DNA of 64,000 nucleotides, taken from contig NW_024468912.1 in the NCBI RefSeq assembly GCF_011745365.1, forward strand, positions 3,844,001-3,908,000. Reading direction: 5' to 3'. This stretch comes from Cryphonectria parasitica EP155. Taxonomy: Eukaryota; Ascomycota; Sordariomycetes; Diaporthales; Cryphonectriaceae. This document shows, piece after piece, positions 49,714 to 60,770 of the stretch (position 1 is its first letter; each line of letters opens with the position of its first letter). The notes under the pieces were generated by a model that ran no database searches, was not told where the DNA came from, and saw nothing but the letters and a program-made list of their open reading frames with translations. The translations under genes and the position numbers were made by a program.

Positions 49714-52700
49714 TGCTGTGAAGCGCAGACGAGAGTCTGCTGGGTCTCACTGCAGTGCGGGTTAGATTCCGACATTGAGAAATGCTCGCCCCAAGGGCAA
49801 TCGGTAAATTGTGCTGGTATGAGAATAATTGAAGTGGCGCATCGAGGCCCAAGGCGGAGAGGGATTGGTGGGGGTCGCGATCGCTAAGCATTAAATGGAC
49901 AGGACAGGGTGCAGGGCAGGGCAATTGGATCCAGGCATTATTATGTGTATAATGCTGAAGAAATCCGCAGTAGAGGGAGCCGAGCCGGGATGTAAGCCCA
50001 CTGATGCAAATGCAGAGATCCATCCCGGGGCGTGCAGAGCCAGGCATGACAAAAGAGGGAGGGAGGGAGATTTGCGTTGATGCTGGTCAGACAATGACGG
50101 CCTGGGCCACACAAACACTGACTGATCCTGCACTACAGGAACGCAGTGGGAATTGATAAGCAACATGCCATGCAAATGCAAATGCAAATGCAATGCAGTA
50201 AAAACGCCGTGTAATCTGCCAGTGCGAGGGCGGGAATGCAGGTGGGACTTTCAGGTATGTGGGTGCTCCAAAACATGGGACGAGACGTCACTCTGGGGAG
50301 ACGAGAGGATATGCGAAATGTTTAAGCGTGCTTGGACAGAAGCTCGACTCACAGAAACGGTCCTCGTGCACCACGCCATAACAACAAATCCAATCCAGCT
50401 GGGAAGACAGAGAGGGCAAACTCTAAATGCTCCTGAAAGCCAAACAGATGGTGACAAGATTTGATCTGCAACGACGAGTGCTGATACACTCCAATCGAGG
50501 CCAATTGGTGAAGAAGGGTGGATTGGACCAGCCAGTCAGTCTTGTCGGTCGGTTTTCTTTCCCTTCAGTCTCCACGCGCGCCCTCCCAGGATTGCGCGCC
50601 CTCGGGCAGCCGGGGGCCCAACAGTGGTCAGATGTTGAGGAAGGCGAGGAACCCGTATGCTGCACCACTACAACCACGCAACAAACTCGAGAGGCGAAGA
50701 CGGTGGGCGATGGTGGACGAGAGATCGTGTGTGTAAGAAAGGTGGACGTTTGGTAGGAAAGTCTGGGAAGATTGGTGAGAGAGGGCGAGGAGGAACAAGA
50801 GGAAGGAAGTAGAGGCAAGTAGAGGCAATAGCAAGGTAGTACCAGCAAGGCAGAGACCGACCGGGGGGAGGGGGGAAAGATGACAAGGATGGTCCGAGCT
50901 TGTCCTCACCTGCCTTGCATTTCACAGTCCACACGAGGTCCAGCCCCACCTGGAGGGGGGGAGGGCCACCATTCTGACTTACGAAGTAAGTACTATGGAG
51001 ACCCCCATACTATGACTATGGTTGCCATGACCTGGTTCTGTCTGGGCCGGTCTTGGCCATATAAATGTTGTTTTTTTCCCTCGTCCCTCGTCCCTCTTCT
51101 TTCCTCTGTCCTTTATCCCCCTTCTCTCTTCCCTTTGTGTTTTTTTGGTTTGGATATAGAAAGTATCAGCATCGTAGTAGTGTTGAATGAAAACTTGACC
51201 AAAAAGTGATCAACAAGGCCCAACGTTGCCTGATCTTTCATTAAAACTATTGTATACTCTAGTAAAATTGTTCAGTTTTTTATACAGACTCTGGTACCTG
51301 ATTTTTGGGGGGTCCTGCAGGAAGTAGTGTATGTACTGTATGTACCGCAATACCCACAGTACCATTGTAGTCTTGACTCCTTTTGGAGCCGTGAGTACCT
51401 TGGTACCGGCTGTGGTACCGTCATGTCGGTACGTACCGAAAGTGGCACTTTTCATATTACTGAGGGGAAACGAGAGAAAAAGAAAGGCCCCTTGTATCCA
51501 TGGTGTCTCGTTCGTCTGACCCTCTTGATAAATTACTTACTCCTCAACCACTACTTGACTTGCCACTCAAATACATCCTTGGAGAATGACCAAATACTGA
51601 GGCGTGCGACGGCGTGTGGCCATGTTCGTGTGGTACTCGTTCATACTGTGAATGCTACTAGATACGAAGGGCCTGCCCGTGCGCACGGTTGAGGCCAAAT
51701 TAGCGTCCTGCAAGAAGGATGGGACCCAGAGCAGTGATCAAAGAATTCGCCCACCATCCTGTTCTGGATGAGCAGCTGACCTGCACACTGACTGGCCTGA
51801 ACCAATTCCTCGCAATCAATTGTGCACACAGTGGTCAGGAGCAGTAGTAGCTGATTTTTCTTTCTTTTTCTTTTGCGTCGTTTCATCATATTTGACGTCT
51901 TTTTCCCTTTCCTTTCTTTTTTTTTCCTTCCTTTTCTTCTTTTGGGTTTTGCTGGGTCTCTTTGATTTCTACAAAGAAAGGAAGAAGTAAAAAAATTTAC
52001 GGGTCTGCAGTGACTTGTTTCATTCAGTCCCAGGTGTTATGATGCATAGTATCAAAACTCCATCCACCTTATTATAACCTTGTTATCGATCCTTTCCCCT
52101 CCTCTTCCTCCTCCTTCCTCCACATGCCAACCTCATAAGTAACGGATGATTCCCATGTTGTGGTTTAGTCTCGTTCAAATCTATGGTAACGGTCCGAGCC
52201 AGAGCCAGAGAGCTAAAGTACGAGCCAGAGCCAGAATCAAGCGAATCTTAAACAATGACATGGATTCAAACAACACTAATAGGAAGAACAATTATAACAA
52301 AACAGAGCCGCAAGGTTATCCTCTGTTGATGAGGGATTTGTCAATGTCATACAAGCCATAGTGGATAGGGTTCTCTGAACCAGCTCTTGGCCACAGGAAG
52401 TTTTGACACCCAGCTCCAGTCTATGATGAGACGAAGGACCCAGTCACGACAGTCAGGAGGAGGAGTTGTTGTACCATAGTAGTTGTTGTTGCGCAGCGGT
52501 GCTACCGTGCCCATCTGTACAGTACCATCTGGCCTGATGAGAGTGGAGAAGACTGGGTATGAAGGGCCACCACTGGGGAGAACCAAGGAACCCTATCTAT
52601 TCGGGAAAGGGTCACCGCGGCACAGCAATCAAAGGAGAGTGTCCAGACCCGCAGGCGCACCAGGTTTCCCAGGTCGCATCCGCTAATTGCTGCATGCACG

Positions 52701-55700
52701 GCCGCTTCCTGCGTGACAGCCTCAAAAAGCCACTCACATCCAATGACGACTATCAATTCGACATGGTGTCAGCCTACTACTGTATGTATATGCTGCAGGC
52801 CTTATGCACCTCATCGTCACGGCACCGACTCGACCTGCAGCTTTTTTATCCCCGCCACCAGACATGCGAAGGACTAATTTGTGTCTTTTGCGAACTGCAC
52901 GGATCCATTCTTAACGCCCTGGTTCTTCCATCACACACAGACACAATTACGGTGGTCACCCCCGAGTCGCTGACCGATTTCTTATGACGGCGGTGCCCGT
53001 CCGACCGTCTAGACTTTTTTGCGCCAAAAGGGAGGCTAATCTCTTGTACCACACGTGGCATTCGGGGGGGTTAACGGAGGCCATCCTAATCCAGAAAAGC
53101 CCGGGCCGATCATTATCGACGGTACTTAGTAGAGAGGGGGGGCCTTCGGCTACAGCGAGGAGTCAGGAGCTTCTCGCCTACCTTGAGATCTGGTAGTGAT
53201 GGTGGTGGTGGTGGTGGTGGTGGTGGTGGTGATGATGATGATGATGCTGATCTCGAGAAGGACAACAATATACCCTGCTCCAGGGTACCCAGGCGGAGAG
53301 AAGGTCTTTCCCTGAGATACTTGCATCGTCACGATGCTACGGTTGGGCGTGTGTCCCAGCTGGACCGGTGGCGTTCGCGCTGGGACCTCCGTAGAGCGCC
53401 GCAAAGCGCAACGAGATGAGATTACTATTTTTGCAGCAAGCTTGAAAAGTACTGTAGTTGGAGAGAAAGACATGAACAGAAACTGCCTATAGTGAACTTT
53501 TTTTGACAGAGGAGGATCGTTACGTGGATCCTTCCAGCCCTATCAAAGCACCCGAGCCTGTAGAAGAACGAACAACGAACCTTCGCGAATAAGCTCACTC
53601 AAGCCTTGAGCAGATCAGCAAAACCTTCCCCCCCTCCCTCCCTTCCCCCATCCCCCTTGCGTGCTGCCCTCCGGTCCGAAGCGGGACCGTCACCGTCCAA
53701 GCTCGTCAATCCCCAGATGTTCCAACACAGCTAGCTCGCTTCTCCCCTCGGTCGTCAGGAGATATTCACGCAAAACGCATCCACATAGGACCGAGAAAGC
53801 AAAAGTGTCAAGACGGCAGTTGGATGCCATCATGTCCTCCGCGGCCCACCTACCACGGTTTTGTTTTTGGTTTTTTCATCGTGGACGGCGCTTGGGAGAA
53901 CCCCAAAGACCCCGCTGAGCCCTGCCCTCGACTCGCACTCTAACCACTAGCGTCAGGATCCCGGGCAGCTCGTGGGAAGTGGTTGTTTCAAACGTCTCAC
54001 TCCCCACGCCGAGGAGTCGCTGGAGATGTCTTCCTCGGCTAGGATGGTGTGGTCCTCAGGGGAGCTGCGTTAATTACTGTCGCATGTTTAGCCAGGGCGG
54101 ATGACTCCTACATGGAACATGCCCTTACTATGTTCGTATACTATGGTACACATCATACGAATACCTGTGCATGACGGCATACCTGCAACTTCCTTAAACC
54201 CTCAATCTCGTCAGCCGAATCCACGGCGGACTTCCTTCAAGTTCCATCTGCATCACTCCTGAAGTCCTCAGGCCAGACGATGCACACCAAAGGGGAGGAG
54301 GGGGTTTAAGGAGAAGACGAGAAACAAACAAAGTAGAAGTCAGCTCGGACTTCGAATTGAAAAAAGCAAGCAGTAAGCGAATCATGAGAAAAGAAGGATC
54401 AAAGTGGTACGCCTGATCAGCTGACGCCCCCGATTGGTAACCCTGTTCAGTCAATTCCTGGACATACACCAGTTCAAGCACGTGGAGCAACAATCCATCA
54501 AGGCGAATGCCACGAACTTTTTCATCATGTCCAACGAGATTGCAATGACCAGGGAGTGCGTCATGTCAGATCTGGACACTAATGACTTGCTTAGCATTCG
54601 GATCTGGATCGGTCGAACGTGTTATACAACGTACCCTGGAACAGACCCAAGCGTCTGGGTCGCTCTAATCGAGAACGATTCATGTCGGCCCGTCCGAGTC
54701 AAAAACTTCCCATTTTGCCCTACAGTATGTCACACAGCCCAGAAAATATACAATTTGCGGCCATTCACAGATTTCCAAGGAGACAATTAGGCTAGGCGGA
54801 ACCGCATTCAGCTCCATCTTCGGACACGGATGTTCGTTGTCATCGCAACCGTGTATAGCATGTTCATGATATCCTCACCAGCACGCTGTCTATTTGATAC
54901 TGACAGTATAAACCAGAGTCATCAGATAACAATTGAGATCTAACCCAACTATTGCGTAGAGCCCTGATATCGAACTCTGCTAGCTGCCTGCTGGATTGTC
55001 ACGATCTATATCCATCCTGCTGCAGCGTTCCGTCAAACCATGACGATCCCCCACGCCGAATCACATACCGAGGTAGGCACCACATCTGAGAAACGATCTC
55101 ATTCGTGCACACCCTACCCTACGACTCTGATTTCTATCCAGTTCGTGGAAAGCGTTGCCCAACAAAACCTCTTCCTCCTCCCTCCTCTTCCCCGGGGGCC
55201 CTCCACGATCTAGAGATAGGTCCAGGTCCCCCACCCATAGACTATTTGTTACCTTCCTCCACCGGCACCATAAGCAACAAAGTCTTCCCATATCGGACGG
55301 CACTTCTCTGTCACCTACCTTAGCCTGACCGGCGATGCGCACATGCAAATCATTAGATCAAGTGACGAAACTTTCACCGCCCAACAAAATTCTGGCCATA
55401 TCTACCAGTGGGCCAGACCACCTGCCCATCTGGGCAAGACGTCCACCTGCAGAACCATCCATCAACCCCCTCTTTCCACAGCACTCGCAGTGCGAGGCTG
55501 TTGCAACGGCCCTGACGCAGAAGAAGACAAGCCATGGGGCTGCGGCTGGCCACACCGCCCCCGAATTGTGCTGGACACGCCACCCAGGGTCGCACTGCAG
55601 CTGCACACTCCGGATGAGAACACCTTTATACGACATGTGGTTTTTTTTTTTTTTTTTGGTTTTTTTGTTCTACAGACGGTATTTCAGCAGCTAAGATGCC

Positions 55701-56577
55701 CGATGTCTCTCGCCGGGTTGCTCGTCATGTCCTCTTGAGTGAAGGTGCTGCGCCCGCGAAAGGCCCACCACAGACATATGTATGACTATCTTGGGGAGGA
55801 GTCGACGGTGGGGGTATTCTCGTGAGGGCAACTGGATCTGTGTCGGCGCTTGCTTGGTCCGAGATGTGTAGCGTGTGGCCACCGAGACCTCTCTTGGGCA
55901 ACTTGGAATCAAAGTTGTGCTGTACACCCGAAGCGATGCTTCGGTATCATGAAGTTCGCGAGATGGTGGGCACAGGAGAGTATTCATACGATGATCGCAT
56001 CCTAGTATCAAGCGGAGTTGAGGAGCATATCGCTTAGTTCATGTACTGGAAGAATGTTGTTCAAGGTCGGAGTCAAGTCAATTCATGAAGGACATTCTTA
56101 TGCCGTATGGCTGGCAAGGTTCTGGGTTTGATCATTTTCTGCAAGGAGTCCTAAGCTTTTCCGAGAGCTTACTGTTCAGTCTGTGTTGAGTAATGCACCG
56201 ATGACATATATCGCCAGTAGCCTTGCATCAGTGCATGGAAGGCGAGGAGATACAAACCAAGCTCTCGATCTGACATGCCTTCATGGAGCAGACACACTAG
56301 ATATGAAGCCCGTTCTAGCTCGCAACTGTCCATCTACTACTTCACACAGAATTTATGGACATCTGACGCATTTCTCTCAGAATATCATCTTTTCTTGCTT
56401 CCCTTCCCCTCAGTGTCTCTTCCACTGCGCTACAAGCTAGCTAAGGAGGTAAGAAGCCTTTCTTGTGCGTATGGATTCCATCAAACCTGGGCAGAGAAGC
56501 ACTCGAATGCTGTGCACTAGTAGGGGACTGCACCGTCTGCTTGCAGAAAGATGAGCCAGTCCATACGAGCAGGCAGG
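49714..56577. other. 6.9-kb region without a defensible gene
   Basis: The first 1.2 kb is probably the leader and promoter of the LTE1-like gene (pyrimidine-rich on its coding strand around 50.4-50.9 kb). Beyond that I find simple repeats: ATGCAA units at 50168-50194, a cluster of GTACC/GGTAC motifs at 51320-51437, CCAGAG repeats at 52197-52233, and (GGT)n(GAT)n at 53197-53246. The longest frames (52559-52987 and 54434-54790, plus strand) show no domains and unconvincing composition. No tRNA found. Confidence 0.45.
53197..53246. repeat. Compound trinucleotide microsatellite (GGT)n(GAT)n
   Basis: About ten GGT units followed by about five GAT units, imperfect at both ends. Intergenic. Confidence 0.95.
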
Positions 56578-56876
56578 TCAGCAGCTGGTCCACTCCTGGA
56601 TACCAACAATGACATTGAAGCCATTGCTGTCAAATGCCTGGCCCCAGGCTACCTGCTCATCGATGCCGCTGCCTTCAACATCGTTCTCTATCCACTATTT
56701 TTCATAGTATATTTCATGATCAGTAATCGATCTGACTCAATTGGCTGATCGGATCCGGTGGTAGTAGTGAATAGCAGTAGACTCACGGCACAAGCAGGCT
56801 GGGAAGTATCCTGGTAGTTGATGACGTACTGGGCGTACGCTGCCATGGTGGAGTAGTAGACCCAGATATCGTGCTC

Positions 56877-56881
56877 GTTGT
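56877..56881. repeat. Target-site duplication GTTGT, left copy
   Basis: The five bases immediately before the left LTR; the identical pentamer follows the right LTR at 60766-60770. Five-base duplications are typical of LTR-retrotransposon integrase. Confidence 0.88.
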
Positions 56882-57047
56882 TGTGGGAAGGAACGACTGC
56901 TCGGATAGTAGTTACCCTAACAGCTACCCGTATTTACTACATAAATTGAGCTAGACAGGAGTTCTTCTCTTCTCCTCTTCAATGAAAAACAACAATCAAC
57001 ACCCATCACAGCGAACATCGTACATACGTACTTGCTTAGCAATCACA
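56882..57047. repeat. Left LTR of outer element
   Basis: 166 bp starting TGTGGGAAGG and ending AATCACA. Aligns along its whole length with 60603-60765; differences seen by eye are mostly C in this copy versus T in the other, plus a few bases at the 3' end. Confidence 0.88.
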
Positions 57048-57208
57048 GATCTGCAAGGTTAAGGAGATACAGGCTCTCAGGAACTCCCTGCACATCGCAT
57101 ACTTACCTAGCTGCCTGTATGCTATATATCGAGCATTATCACTCCAGATCTTCCTGTTGTTAAACTCCCTGAACGAGGCTTGAGAAAGATCGAAGGCACC
57201 GACTCACG

Positions 57209-58142
57209 ATGCCGCCTACCCGCAAGACCAAGAGCGCCCATCTGGAGGCCACCAAGCGTGACCTCCCCTTGGTCGTGCAACACCTGGTGTGCATGAAATG
57301 TGCTACCATCACTGAGTACGATTGCGTGCCCTCCTGCGAGGAGCCCATCACGCTGGCTTGCCAGCATTCCACGGCCTCGTCGTCCGCCTGCGACGTATGC
57401 TCAGCCAATAATAAGGTGTGCCAACAGATAGGTTGCGTCTCGTGTGTGTATTGCCTGCAACTCGCGTCTGATACGTGATCTAGCATCCAATCGTGCTGCA
57501 GGGCAACCTGTGGCACCTGCAGGCCCTTCTCCATTACGGCGCTACCTTCTAGCAGAAGAATTCCGTGGAGAATGAGGACGAGGGTGAGGACATGGACGAG
57601 GACGACTGTGCCAATCTATTCGATGACGAGGATCGCCTCTTGGTTGCTAAGGTGCAGCACCGACTCGTGTGCGCGTTCCTGGCGGCTCGCTCGGCCCACC
57701 TGTCCGAGTGGGCCATGACAAGCAACAAGAAGCCTACTATGGCGGCCTACCAGGCCTACATGGAGTTTGCCGACCGTTGTACCACAATGAGGTTTGACTT
57801 CGTTAAGGCTAGTTCTAGCTTCAAGAAGGTGAGTCTCTGATGCGTCTCTGTGGTTGCTCCAGCGATACTATGGCTGATCTCTGGCGATAGTGGTTGATTA
57901 TCAAGAGAATCTGGGCCCTGCTGCCCCGTCTGATCCCTGTTGACTCGGGTTTTATTATCTAGTTGCTGGCTGTTGAGGAGTATTGCAATGCTTTTCGTGA
58001 TATTATCATGAGCTATAACAAAATCAGGGAGATTCACGGGCTGACTGAGAAGAAGCTGGAGAATGTTCTCGTTTCTGCTATTAATCGGGCTATGATAGCC
58101 TGTCTTGATAACTTCTCTATGGATCTAGCTTTAATTAATTAG
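57209..58142 (+). CDS. Cysteine-rich protein encoded inside the LTR element
   Basis: Three coding segments with usable splice sites: 57209-57415, 57553-57828 and 57963-58142 give an uninterrupted 220-aa frame (donors GTGTGC and GTGAGT, acceptors TTCTAG and ATCTAG). The first 69 residues are rich in Cys pairs (HLVCMKC, CVPSCEE, LACQH, ACDVC), suggesting metal binding. The second segment has a very acidic stretch (MENEDEG-like, EDMDEDD) and a helix-rich region; the third is alpha-helical (EEYCNAFRDIIMSYNKIREI). A competing model uses nearer acceptors (GCTGCAG at 57501, GATAG at 57890), giving longer exons interrupted by TAG at 57550 and 57960, which would make it a pseudogene with CAG-to-TAG-like changes. 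It is not Gag, Pol or a transposase I know. Either captured host gene or element-specific protein. Confidence 0.5.
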
Positions 58143-58539
58143 AGCGGATTGCATAAATGCAACTCTCTGTTAATATGAGTATTAGTTGGGAATTGCTAGG
58201 GAAATGGGGGCGGGAAAGGCTCTGACAGGAATATCGGCGATGATTTGATAATTTGGCGTTTTGATAGCTGTTACCGGTTAGGTAGGGTAGGGAAGCATTC
58301 CTATTACAGTAGGCTTTTTTAAGAATGCAAGAACCAATTGTAGCCTAATCTCTTCTGGAACTGTGACTATGCTATCTTCTGATGCTTGCTGTCTCCTCAA
58401 GTGCTTTGTAGATTCTTCTTCTTAGCTTATTGCTGTGTAAATTGATATAACTTTTGTAGAGTATTTCTTAGATAATCCTCAGGTTCCCAGGTGTTGTATT
58501 CAGATAGCTATCCTTGCTACTTCACCAGATAATGCTTTT

Positions 58540-59001
58540 TGTAATGATGCACTGCAATATCCGAAGATCCTGAAGTATACAAAGAGTTTATGCTAGCAAG
58601 AGCGGTATCAAAGTAAGAACCAATTGAATACAGAAATGTAACTGAGTAATCCGTGCAAGTGCTTTCATTCGCCTTTGGGGCTATTCAAGTATATAACAAA
58701 TGAATACTTAGATTAACGACTGAAGAGCTATGTTCTGATAGTCTATCTAATAGTAATAAACGTGTTCTTATATATCCTGCTCTTCAGTCCTGTTGACTAT
58801 GTTTCCGTTGGATTACTTGGATTATCTGAATGATTCTACTGATCCGGATCACCTTGGATCAGCTACTAATTCATACTGATCCTGTGATTCTAACCCTTGA
58901 TTATCTAATCCTAATTAATCTTATTCATATGCTGAGCTGTATTGCTAGCTTCTTGTTAGCAGGGCCTGTTTCATGATCTGTATATTGGATGGATTATAAC
59001 A
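58540..59001. repeat. Left LTR of nested element
   Basis: 462 bp, TG...CA ends. Homologous to 59661-60068 along nearly all of its length. Confidence 0.78.
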
Positions 59002-59152
59002 TCATCTTTCTTCTATTAGTTATTATTCTCAATGATCTTCTGTAAGTATTCTAGCAAATTGCTTATATGTTTGATCATGCCTTCCTGATCGAGATATCAA
59101 ATAGAATCAACAAAACTTATTTTGTCGGAATAAAGGCATTGGTCTCATGTGG

Positions 59153-59194
59153 GTGAAAGGGCCTTTCAGGCCCCTGACACCAGGGCCCTTTCAC
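59153..59194. repeat. Perfect 11-bp inverted repeat in nested element
   Basis: GTGAAAGGGCC at 59153-59163 pairs with GGCCCTTTCAC at 59184-59194 around a 20-base loop. It is GC-rich within AT-rich surroundings, and a further GGCCCTTTG follows at 59212. Confidence 0.9.
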
Positions 59195-59660
59195 TAGGTT
59201 TCGGGCTAGCCGGCCCTTTGTTGTACTTTTCCTATAGAAACGGGTGCACCAGTACCTCTGGCCCCAGGATAGTTAGAAGGATTAGTGCAAGTGAACTATG
59301 ACCTGGCTTTTCACCCATCCTTCACCCCGATGAGTTCACTGCCCCACATTTGACATATTTCAATCATTCAGTGAAAATCCAAGAGCGCTATTGTCTTGCT
59401 AAGCTTATTTCTATCTTTGGTATCGAAATGCCTGCTTGTGCTTATTGCTAAGAAACGAAAGCTTCCTGCTGTTTTGCTAACAACTCTTCTCGTTATAGAG
59501 AGTATATTTCCTTGAGCTAAAGTTGCAATACTGGTTGTTTTTCAGCATCTGCTAGTTGGTATTTCTCTTTCCTAGTTATCTGCACATGCTAATGATCCTT
59601 TGTTCTTTAGCAGAACGCCTGATTCATAAAAAGTATAAGATCTTAAGCAAGGAAGCTGAG

Positions 59661-60068
59661 TGTAATGATGCACTGCAATATCCGAAGATCCTGAAGTACA
59701 CAAAGGGTTTATGCTAACAAGAGCAGCGTCAAAGTAATAACCAATTGAATACGGAAATATAACTGAGTAATCCGTGCAAGTGCTTTCATTCGCCTTTGGA
59801 GCTATTCAAGTGTGTGACAAAAGAATACTTAGATTGACGACTGAAGAGCTATGTCCTGGTGGTCATCTAATGGTAATGAACGTGTTCTTATATATCCGGC
59901 TCTTCAGTGTGGCTCACTTGGCTCACTGATGATCCAAATGATCCATCCCTGTCATAACCCTAACCCTTGATTACATAATCCTGGTTGGTTGTCCGTCGTC
60001 GTGTTGTAATGCTTGGTTCCTGTTGCTGGAGCCTGTTTCGTAACCTGCAAGCCGGGTGGGTTATAACA
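59661..60068. repeat. Right LTR of nested element
   Basis: 408 bp copy of the 58540-59001 repeat. Shorter, mainly through a deletion in the AT-rich 3' third; ends GGGTTATAACA. Confidence 0.78.
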
Positions 60069-60602
60069 CTTTGTTTGAAACTTGCAATAAATAATAAGCA
60101 TACTAAGCATATCATTTTAGCTATTATAGCTCTTGTTAGCAATACTGCAATTTCCAGCAAACTTTGGAATTATATTAGCAATACTAAGACTGAGATTAAG
60201 AAATGAGTTATTTTTCTGATAGAACTGCAGAGCTTTCTGAACTGAATGAAGATTAAACAACTTTGCTTAGCTAGCATCAAAACTATTGTATGCAAATATA
60301 TTCCAATCTTCTGCAAGATTACAGCTAAGATTGCTGCTAATCCCAAAACTTCTGCTGCAATGCTTGTTGATCCCGATTACAATAGCAATCCCGATTACAA
60401 TAATAATCTCTTTGAATTTACAAATCTTAATATGAGCGAATCTGATTATAATAATAATAACAATTCCTTTGTCTGAATCAAAGATGATTGTTATTGGAGG
60501 GTGGAGGGATGGAAATTTTGGAACAGTGATAGGGATGAGTGAACTGATGATACTTGTCAAGGTTGGAAGAATGGAGCATTATTACATTTTAAAGACTGCT
60601 AG

Positions 60603-60765
60603 TGTGGGAAGGAATGACTGCTCGGATAGTAGCTATCCTAATAGCTATCCGTATTTACTACATAAATTGAGCTAGACAGGAGTTCTTCTCTTTTCCTCTT
60701 CAATGAACAACAACAATCAACACCCATCACAGCGAACATCGTACGTACGTACTTGCTAACCAACA
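60603..60765. repeat. Right LTR of outer element
   Basis: 163-bp copy of the left LTR, starting TGTGGGAAGG and ending CCAACA, followed directly by the GTTGT target duplication. Confidence 0.88.
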
Positions 60766-60770
60766 GTTGT
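60766..60770. repeat. Target-site duplication GTTGT, right copy
   Basis: Identical to 56877-56881. On the minus strand it is part of the Asp-Asn codons of the interrupted gene's fourth exon. Confidence 0.88.

Larger units (their letters stand above)
58540..60068. mobile_element. Nested short LTR element (TRIM-like)
   Basis: Direct repeats 58540-59001 and 59661-60068 both start TGTAATGATGCACTGCAATA and end in TATAACA, enclosing only about 660 bp with no coding capacity. The flanking pentamers are CTTTT (58535-58539) and CTTTG (60069-60073), a probable five-base target duplication with one change. The two LTRs differ by substitutions and several small indels, including a gap near their 3' ends. 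This is the layout of a terminal-repeat retrotransposon in miniature, inserted inside the outer element's internal region, so it arrived later than or was carried along with it. Confidence 0.78.
56882..60765. mobile_element. Non-autonomous LTR retroelement inserted in the cysteine-rich gene
   Basis: Two direct repeats of about 165 bp (56882-57047 and 60603-60765) begin TGTGGGAAGG and end in CA, and are bounded by GTTGT on both sides, defining a 3.88-kb element. Without the nested inner element (58540-60068) its length is about 2.36 kb. I find no protease, reverse transcriptase, RNase H, integrase or Gag zinc-knuckle frame, and no clear primer-binding site or polypurine tract, so orientation is uncertain. 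A spliced cysteine-rich reading frame lies at 57209-58142. The right third (60069-60602) is AT-rich. It is best called a non-autonomous LTR element that would need a partner for mobilisation. Confidence 0.85.

Noticed and set aside
50168..50194. ATGCAA tandem units, considered as an octamer-type regulatory site
   Set aside because: Only about four units; more simply a short slippage repeat.
52559..52987. 142-codon plus-strand frame
   Set aside because: No domain, mixed composition, overlaps comparable frames on the other strand; likely chance.
53880..53990. Possible tRNA gene on the minus strand (CTAGTGGTTAGAGTGCGAGTC resembles an A box)
   Set aside because: No convincing B box (GGTTCGANTCC) at the right distance and no cloverleaf could be drawn.
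54434..54790. 118-codon plus-strand frame
   Set aside because: Looks somewhat protein-like but lacks any recognised motif or supporting splice structure.
60246..60476. Asn-rich frame in the right part of the outer LTR element
   Set aside because: The Asn/Tyr repeats arise from AT-rich (ATAATA) sequence; no Gag-like motif.
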